From the NCBI GenBank assembly GCA_963576735.1, contig OY755177.1, positions 14,198,001 to 14,262,000 of the forward strand: DNA of 64,000 nucleotides, in the 5' to 3' direction. The notes under the pieces are model-generated. The model worked only from the letters and a program-made list of their open reading frames with translations. It did not search any database and was not told the DNA's origin. The translations under genes and the position numbers were made by a program. This DNA comes from Bedellia somnulentella (lineage: Eukaryota > Arthropoda > Insecta > Lepidoptera > Bedelliidae). Below, one piece after another: positions 43,346 through 52,300 of the stretch; the stretch's first letter is position 1; every line of letters begins with the position of its first letter.

Positions 43346-46300
43346 GTAATTTATATATTTTACTTATGAAAGATATGAGAAACTTCATTTAGACGATATA
43401 GTATTTAAAAATATTCTGCTTTCTAAAAGGTTCTTAAACACAGAGCTTAGGTAATGCCTCTCACGCATTGGGCTTAGCTTAGTAAGAATAAAATAATAAG
43501 TCTCCCTACCCTTCCGTTCCGGGAAAAAAAAAAGTCAATACACATTGTTTAACGTATATATTTTCTAGTAATTGATCTATCATTAAACTCTGCCTGCCTG
43601 ACTGCCTCCGTGGTCGAGAAGTGAGAAAATGACAGATTCTTCGTTCAAGCTTTATCATTATGCCACTTCTCTATGAATGAGTACAAGATTATTTTAAGTA
43701 GGTATAAGCAATTGGGAAATTGTCGAATCTACTAAGATTTTAGTTTTTTAGAGGTCATAGTATCAGTACTATTTTACATCAATAGATTGCGCAATATAAT
43801 ACATTTTCTAGTCTTTCATATATTATAGAAATTATATCTGATGTTTATGAGGTTATTCCGTCTACCCAATTACCACTCAAACGTCCTTTTTAACCTTATT
43901 TGCTTTACACATCACCCATGGGATGAAATTATGAAGTTCTGTTCCATGTCGACGCACATGATCACAAGAAAGTTTTCCTTAGTTAATTGCAATGTTTGTT
44001 TATAAAAACGAACTTTGGTCAAACTAATAATTGCAAAAAATTACTGCCTACTTTTAGTACACTTAATTTTTAAAACAGCTCTTTTGTTGTACCCGCAACA
44101 TATAAACAAAATTACGAAAAAATAAAGGAAAGAAAAATTTCGACACAGGCGGGGATCGAACCCGCGATCTCGGGTAAACGCTCCGACGCTCTGCCAACTG
44201 AGCTACCGTGTCAATTGGCTGCCAGTGTGAAATTCTTCTATCCTTTATTTCTTTTACACGTTTAAGTAGTGTTTGCGCTTCCTACCTCCGAATTATTACT
44301 AATTCGAAAGGCCACTTGTCTATCTTTTCAGTTGGCAGAGCGTTGGGGCGTTTACCCGAGGTCGCGGGTTCGATCCCCGCCTGTGTCGAAATTTTTCTTT
44401 CCTTTATTTATTCTTTATTTATTAGTAATAATCCCCACATGAGGTTTTCATGAACAAAAAGATTCAAATTATGTGATAGTTAGGCGTTTTCAACATTTGC
44501 ATTCTATCTGAAAAGATAGACAAGTGGCCTTTCGAATTAGTAATAATTCGGAGGTAGGAAGCGCAAACACTACTTAAACGTGTAAAAGAAATAAAGGATA
44601 GAAGAATTTCGCACTGGCAGCCAATTGACACGGTAGCTCAGTTGGCAGAGCGTCGGGGCGTTTACCCGAGGTCGCGGGTTCGATCCCCGCCTGTGTCGAA
44701 ATTTTTCTTTCCTTTATTTATTCTTTATTTATTAGTAATAATCCCCACATGAGGTTTTCATGAACAAAAAGATTTAAAATTACGAAATTATACGGCATGG
44801 AAATTTCGTTACGCCAAAATATATTTTAATTTACATACATACATATACTCACGGCTATAAATCTTAGATGGGGTAGCCAGAGCTAAGGAATTAGAAATTC
44901 CTCAGCCACTTTTGGAAAGTTAAGTGGGGAAAAGATGGTAAAATAAAGGTTGTTGGTGATGGGTCTCCAGCCTCATCGCCTAGAAATCCCTTAAAAGCCC
45001 GAATACCGTAAGTCGCCTCTTACGTACACCCACCGGAAGAAAGGGGGTGTGTTATGTGTATATATTCACACAATAAAAAATTTCTTATGGCCATATTTAT
45101 AGCAACGTTTTCATGCCCATTGCTAAATCAAACAATTATCGGTGATTAAGTTGATTAAAAATTATTATGTCATATAACCAGTTATTACTTTAGATACTTT
45201 TATACTTGTAAGTATAGTGAAACTATTCATACGTGTTTCCGTTTTACATTTTATTTTCATATCGTGTGTTGTGTTTCAATTTAAGAATGTTCAGTGATAT
45301 AAAAATCTCTTTTATTTATTTTGGTAAAAATAATTTTCTTTTACAGCAAGATAAACATTTAGTCATGCTGAAACGGTATCTTTTTCGACCGAATGTCAAA
45401 TGTAATAGCTATACGGTTTACTTAGGTAAATGAAATGTTATTTTCATATTGTACGGTCAATGAATTTGTTTTCATTTATTTTTTTTATACTCCTTGATTT
45501 ATAATTTAAATACCCACTAAAGGGAACAATGAATAAACATAGTCTTATATTTTTAACATTATGTGCTAAACAAAAGATAAGTAAAGGAAAGAAAAATTTC
45601 GTCACCGGCGGGGAAATTCTTATTCTCTTTACTTATCTTTTATTTATTATATTATAGCAACCGTGATAGCCCAGTGGGTAGAACACTCGGTTATCGTGCA
45701 AACGACTAGTGTTCAAATCCTGGGTCGGGCCTACACCAATTTGTCTTTTCTAAAGACATATGTATGGTTAATTTATCAATGTTGTTAACGGTGAGGGAAA
45801 ACATCGTGAGGAAACCCACATGGCTGAGTTGAACTTAGTCATGTGACAGTGTATTCGTACAAAACGGCGATAGGCCTGCCCCCTATCACGTGAGTACACT
45901 GTCCATGCAAAACGTGGGTACTCAGAACACCAGGTGAAAAAGTCACGTGATGTTCAGAAGTATTAGTACCTCTGCCAACCCCTTCAGGGATATTCGGTGT
46001 GAACGTTTATGTTATGTTATGTTTTATTTATTAGTAAAACTCCCCACACGACGTTTTCATGAACAAAAACATTCAAATTATGTGATAAATTTAAATTTTT
46101 AAAGGAAATTGTGATAAAAACTAAGGAAGTCAAAATTAACATTGAAATGAGTGTAAATCATCGAAATACATACACACATACTCAAGCCGTTAATTCCCAC
46201 TGAGGTAGGCAGTGGCAATCGATTTTTTCAGAGAGACCTCATCTTTACTGCATTTAATCAGCTCTCGTGTGTGTTCTGCCACACCCAATATTCGCTGCCA

Positions 46301-49300
46301 TACATAAGCGTACATCATTGACAACCACTAGATTCGCAAAAAAGTTCTTAAATCAATGTTTTAAAAAAAAATATATATAAGGAAATAATTAAAAACAATT
46401 GCAAATTTGACCAACTCGCGCAATTTTACAGCTTGTAAAAATTTATGCCAATCGAAATTCCGTTGAAAAATTAGCAAGTTAATAAAATGTACGGTTGTTT
46501 CTGTGTTGTAATATTTAAAAGTATTTTTTAGCACATAACTACACGTTTATTTATGTTTTCGGTGAAACATTTTCACAAACAACAGAAAAATGTAATTGAA
46601 TCGTTTTGTTTTCAGGGAACTGACATCACAGAAGCCTTTGAATCGCATCATATCAGAAGCATAGCACAGACAATTCTACCAAAATATTATATACGCAGTG
46701 CAAAATCTCCTAGAAATTCCCCTTTCACATTCAAAGAGGATGGATTTTATCAAACTTTGAAAGTCAAAATCGCTGAAAAAGTCAAAGAGATTGATCCGAA
46801 AGTTCGAGCGAAAAGCGACCGAGTTACGGATTCTTTGCTCCTGGCCTGTTTGGTTCTCGTTCCTTTCAACTGTTGGGTTTGGAGCCAAAGTTATTTGGGG
46901 ATAATAATGGTAGCGATCAATGGATATCTCCTCAGCTCATTGACGACTTGTGCACATAATTATTTCCATAGACGCGACAACTGGCGAATGTATTTGTTTA
47001 ATATTATCGGTTATAATTACGCGTAAGTAATTTTTATATAGTTTTTCTTACATAATTCATGAGGTTGTCAAGGCGCACCGGTTGCTAGGTCGTAAGGACC
47101 GTGACCGATGCAGACGATGAACTTGTCTTATGAAGGTGGTTTCTACGGTCTAAACTATAACAATCTCAAACATATATTCATATATTTAAAAGAGAGGTCT
47201 AGTGTTTTATATTTAGTTCATAGAATGTTCGTAGAAAAACCAACATATTTAAAACTAATCTTGAATAATTTGCAAGATTTAATGAGTAATTCAGAAGGCA
47301 CTTAAAGTCAAAAACTATGAAAACTTCATAAAACAGAGAAAGCAAAAGAATTGTCAGACAATTATCTATTTAGTATACTAAGGGTCCTTGAACTTTTTGA
47401 AATTAATTCTAAACCACATACTCTATAGACTGTGATTAATGACTTTTAAAATGGTGTTGCATTAAACAATACTAAACTAAACTATTAATAGAGTTTTAAT
47501 GAATTTCCTTTATGTTTAAAATTTATAGAACGCGTGAGTTTTGGATGGTTTCAACTTTAAGCTTATTAAAATTTTGTACCATTTGGAACTAAATTATGAT
47601 GATCTATGCTGTAATTATATGGAATATATAGAAAATATGTTTAAATAATATTGTTAATTAAAACAATTTCATAACAAAACAGCAGTAAGAATAAATTAAA
47701 AGAAAATAAAAAGTAAAGGAGGATGGGCAAACTTGTATGGAGTTTGGTCCAAGAAGCTCCACGGTTGAAACATGTGCCAAAGTAAAGGCCCATATGCTTA
47801 CTTCAAAATGACATAAGGGCATCAAAATTCGTCCGGGTGATTTTGAGAAAAAAATATTTTTATTTCGTCATTTAATGTAAACTAGGTTAAAGACCGCTAC
47901 TGTGCTCCAAAGTCGTTGGTACAAAATATGATTTGGTTATAACTCGCAACTATTTTCTGTTAACCTAGATGCCCGTTTCATGGAAAAAATATCCATGTAT
48001 GTTGCAATAACGTTATATTTTTATAGATACGTTATATGCTAAGAAAACAGGAATTAAGAACGGCGCGAAACCGTACTATACATCGTACTAGTATACTGTG
48101 ATTGCATTGACCGTAAGAAGAAGACAGAAATGCCGCCATGCATCTGACATCATGTTTCTATCTCTTTCACTCTAAAACAAAATCTCAGTTCAACAATTAC
48201 CAATCACAAAGTAAAAGAGGTGTCCATAAACAAGCGTTATTCGCGTTGTAGTCTTTTTACTAGTTCAGATAGATAGATACATACATACATACATATACTC
48301 AGGGCTATATTTCCCTAGAAGGGGTAGCCAGAGCTAAGGAATTATAAATTCCTCAGCCTCTTTTGGAAGTTGAGTGGGGAAAAGATGGTAGAATAAAGGT
48401 TTTTGGTGATGGGTCTCCAACCGCATCGCCCAAAAATCCAATGAAAAGCCCCAATACCCTTAGTCGCCTCTTACGACACCCGTGGGTAAAAGGGGTAGCG
48501 ACAATCTAAGCCGACACTACACGGCAATCAGATAGACACAGCACAGAAATAACACTTGTGAACAAGATGAACTCTAGCTCCAGATCAGCCAGACTACATG
48601 CGACGTGCGCGCGCGCCTCTTGTTTCGGGTTCGCGGTGAGGGGGAGAGGGTGAGGGGGACAGGGTGATGCGAATGCTTTCTGCGCCGCACCCCCGCAGCT
48701 GCCACAACATGGCATTTTAATGTATAATAATATTAATAACCGTGGCGTCGTATAAAGTGGCGTCGGGACGTGACGACCCCATCGCCCGCCGTGCGATCCA
48801 GTGTGATCTAGAAATCACACTGGACCGAACGGTGCAGTCAGTCTACCGAAAATGGCGGTCAATCCATTCCACACTAGGCGGAAGCAAATACCAACGTAGG
48901 CATGGGCAGCAGCATGCCTGCGATAAAACTTCCGCCACTGCGATCACCAATCCGCCTCCCAAGCGTGGTGATTATGGCATTTTACTCTTATGGCTGCGAC
49001 GAAAATCCAACGGCCCTCAATTCCCGGCAGTCCTGCCGGTCCTGGCCATTTTGGCAGCGGTCAGGGTCCCACCGGTAGGGCAGAGGGTGCTAAGAATCAC
49101 CGGGTTAGAAATGGCTGCCAACACCAACTAGACCTGGCTACGTACAATGGACGCACACTGCGGACGGCGGAAAAGATGGAGGAACTCGAGGTGGAGCTTA
49201 CCAAGATACGGTGGGATATCCTGGGACTATCAGAAATCCGAAGAGAGGGGGAGGATACGATAGTCCTGGAATCCGGACACCTGCTCTACTTCAGAGAGGG

Positions 49301-52300
49301 AGACCATCAATCCCAAGGCGGCGTTGGCTTTCTCGTCAAAAAGTCTCTCATCAGCAGCATTGTGGAGATCAGCAGTGTGTCGAGCAGGGTAGCATACCTC
49401 ATTATAAAACTTACTAAGAGATACTCTCTCAAGGTAGTTCAGGTTTATGCACCGACCTCGACTCACGCTGACACAGAAGTCGAAGCGGTATTCGAAGATA
49501 TCTCCCGGGCTATCAACGATACCGCAAAGACTCACTACACGGTTGTTATGGGAGACTTCAACGCCAGAGTGGGAGTACAAGAATGCGACGAAACGAGGGT
49601 AGGTCCACATGGCATTGGCTGCAGGAACCAAAGGGGGCAAATGCTGGTAAACTTTCTCGAGCACCAGGGGTTGTATCTGATGAATACTTTCTTTCAGAAG
49701 CGACCCCAAAGAAAGTGGACCTGGCGAAGCCCCGATGGTCGAACGGCGAACGAGATAGATTTCATTATGACGGATAAGCGGCACATATTTAGAGATGTCT
49801 CAGTGATTAGCAGGTTTAATACCGGAAGCGATCACCGACTTGTCAGAGGCACTCTAAGTATCAACTACAAGCTCGAGCGCAAACGTCTTATGAGATCTAC
49901 TCTTCGCCCTAACCTGCGCCAATTGCTATCTGGGAGCGAGAACTTCCAAATGGACCTACTGAACCGTTTTGACTCGCTGGAAACCACAGACGACGTTAAC
50001 GAGAAGGCCAACCAGTTGATAGGAGCTCTACGTGAAGTGGGCCACAGACATTTTAAAACGCGGCGCGATGGCAAGGAGTCGAAGCTTTCCCAGGAGACTC
50101 TAGAGCTTATGAGACAAAGACGCGAACTGCCGTATACTCAAGAGCATTCGTCGCAGCATCGGGCTCTGTCCAAGCACATTAAAAAGCTGATTCGACGAGA
50201 CCTCCGAAGCTTTAATACGCGCCTCATTGAAGAGGCCATAGAGCGAAACCGGGGGTCCAAAGTGTTCAGTCAGCAGCTTGGACGAAGCCAGCTGACGAAG
50301 CTTAAGAGGGAAGACGGCAGGATCGTTGTCTCGAAGCCGGAGCTTCTCCGTGAAGTTGAGAACTTCTACGGAAGGCTATATGCCAGTCATGCCGCACCAC
50401 CTGAGGAACACGACACCGACCCCAGAGCTCCATTAACTCGCCACTTCACCGAAGATATCCCAGACGTCGACCTGGACGAGATAAGATCGGCCCTGAGACA
50501 GCTTAAAAACAGCAAAGCTCCGGGTGATGACGGGGTAACGACAGAGCTTCTAAGGGCAGGAGGTACACCTGTACTGAGAGCCCTGAAAGATCTGTTTAAC
50601 AACGTCATCTACAGTGGAACTATTCCGGAGGCGTGGAGCGAGAGCGTCGTGGTCTTGTTCTTCAAAAAAGGAGATAAAACCCTTCTCAAGAACTACAGAC
50701 CGATCGCGCTCTTGAGTCACGTATATAAGCTGTTCTCACGGGTCATCTCGAATCGTCTTGCCCAGAGATTCGACGAGTTCCAGCCCGTGGAGCAGGCTGG
50801 GTTTCGAAAAGGCTTTAGCACCGTAGACCACATCCACACAGTACGGCAGATTATACAGAAAACCAAAGAGTATAATCAGCCGCTGTGTCTAGCATTCGTG
50901 GACTATGAAAAAGCCTTCGACTCCATCGAAACCTGGGCTGTTCTACAAGCCTTACAGCGTTGCCGAATCGACTGGCGCTACATTGAGGTGTTGAGACACT
51001 TGTATAATGCTGCGACCATGACCGTCCAAGTACAGGATCAAAAGACGGAACCCATCCAACTGCAGCGAGGGGTGAGACAGGGGGATGTCATATCCCCGAA
51101 ACTGTTCACGAATGCGTTGGAGGACGTCTTCAAGATGATGAACTGGAACGGCAAAGGTATATGTGTCAACGGCGAGTACATCTCACACCTCAGGTTTGCG
51201 GGCGACATAGTCGTTATGACAGAAACGCTGGAGGATCTCGGCGGGATGATTAGTAGCCTAAACTCAGCCTCTCGGCGGGTGGGGCTTGGCATGAACTTGG
51301 AAAAGACGAAAATCATGTTCAATCGTCTTGTTCAGCCAAGACCAGTTCTTGTCGAGGGAGCAGAGCTCGAAGTTGTGCCGGAGTACGTCTACCTAGGTCA
51401 GACGCTACGACTCGGTAGAAACAACTTCGACAAAGAGGCTGCAAGACGCATCCAGCTGGGCTGGGCTGCTTTTGGAAAACTTCGGCATATCTTCTCCTCG
51501 GCCATCCTACAATGTCTGAAGACTAAGGTTTTCAACCAGTGCGTCCTGCCAGTGTTAACGTATGGTGCGGAAACGTGGACACTCACGGCTGGACTAGTCC
51601 ACCAATTCAAAGTCACTCAAAGAGCGATGGAGCGAGCTATGCTCGGCATCACTCTGTTAGATCGCATCAGAAATGACGTGATCCGACAGAGAACGAAAGT
51701 GGCCGACGAAGCTCATCGGATCAGCAAATTGAAGTGGCAGTGGGCTGGTCACATCTGCCGAAGAACCGATAACCGCTGGGGAAGACGAGTTCTTGAGTGG
51801 AGACCACGCACTGGCAGACGCAGTGTGGGGCGCCCTCCAGCCCGCTGGACCGACGACCTAAAGCAGGTGGCCGGGAGTGGTTGGATGAGGCTGGCCGAGG
51901 ATAGGAAGAGGTGGCGCGCCATGGGAGATGCCTATGTCCAGCAGTGGACGAGTGTGGGCTGATGATGATGAATATTAATAAAGATATCTATAAAAAAAAC
52001 AAGTAAAATACAATGAATATAGAATCTCATAAAAAAAAACCCTCGGATGGATTTTAATCGCATTTACTTTTATTTCGAGACAAAAAATATATCTATCGAA
52101 TGGCATTACTCTCATCGGTGGAGGCTCTTGGACCACTTTCGCCCATCCTTCTTTACGTTCAATTCGAAACTTAATGCAAAAGCCAAATCTTATTACATAT
52201 TTTGAAACATTTGATATAAAGCCTTCTTTTACAACTTATATGGGTAAAGATTAGACGAATATTTTCTTATCTATGTATATAATCCAAAAAAAAGGGTAGC

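Larger units (their letters stand above)
44109..44781. repeat. Repeat-T cluster: inverted unit followed by a tandem pair
   Basis: 44109-44328 is a minus-strand unit (tail, tRNA-like, head). It joins at about 44329 to + strand sequence with a 5'-clipped tRNA-like (44331-44388), tail, then a complete unit (about 44465-44781). Matching positions in the two + units are about 310 bp apart (GTTGGCAGAGCGT at 44331 and 44641). The unit runs from ATTATGTGATAGTTAGGCG through a hairpin CGAATTA/TAATTCG, the tRNA-like core and a TTTATTTATTAG tail to TTCATGAACAAAAAGATT. Confidence 0.7.
43346..46615 (+). other. Intron 1 of Cyt-b5-r
   Basis: About 3.3 kb between GTAATT and TTTTCAG. It holds a palindromic and tandem repeat-T cluster (about 44109-44781), a repeat A (44832-45052), a repeat T split by repeat B (45585-46090) and a rearranged LINE-A fragment (46166-46325). 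The remaining AT-rich sequence (43346-44100, 45060-45580) shows nothing recognisable. Confidence 0.9.

Noticed and set aside
44331..44388. A further tRNA gene
   Set aside because: The 5' acceptor and half of the D arm are missing. It is a clipped repeat-T core.
44208..44453. 81-codon open frame across repeat T
   Set aside because: It crosses a tRNA-like core and repeat junction. Translation is incidental.
47108..47305. Additional Cyt-b5-r exon in intron 2
   Set aside because: Exons 2 and 3 already join in phase, and the frame has no splice signals or family similarity.
49230..51616. Minus-strand frames across the RTE element
   Set aside because: Antisense shadows of the 990-codon RTE frame.
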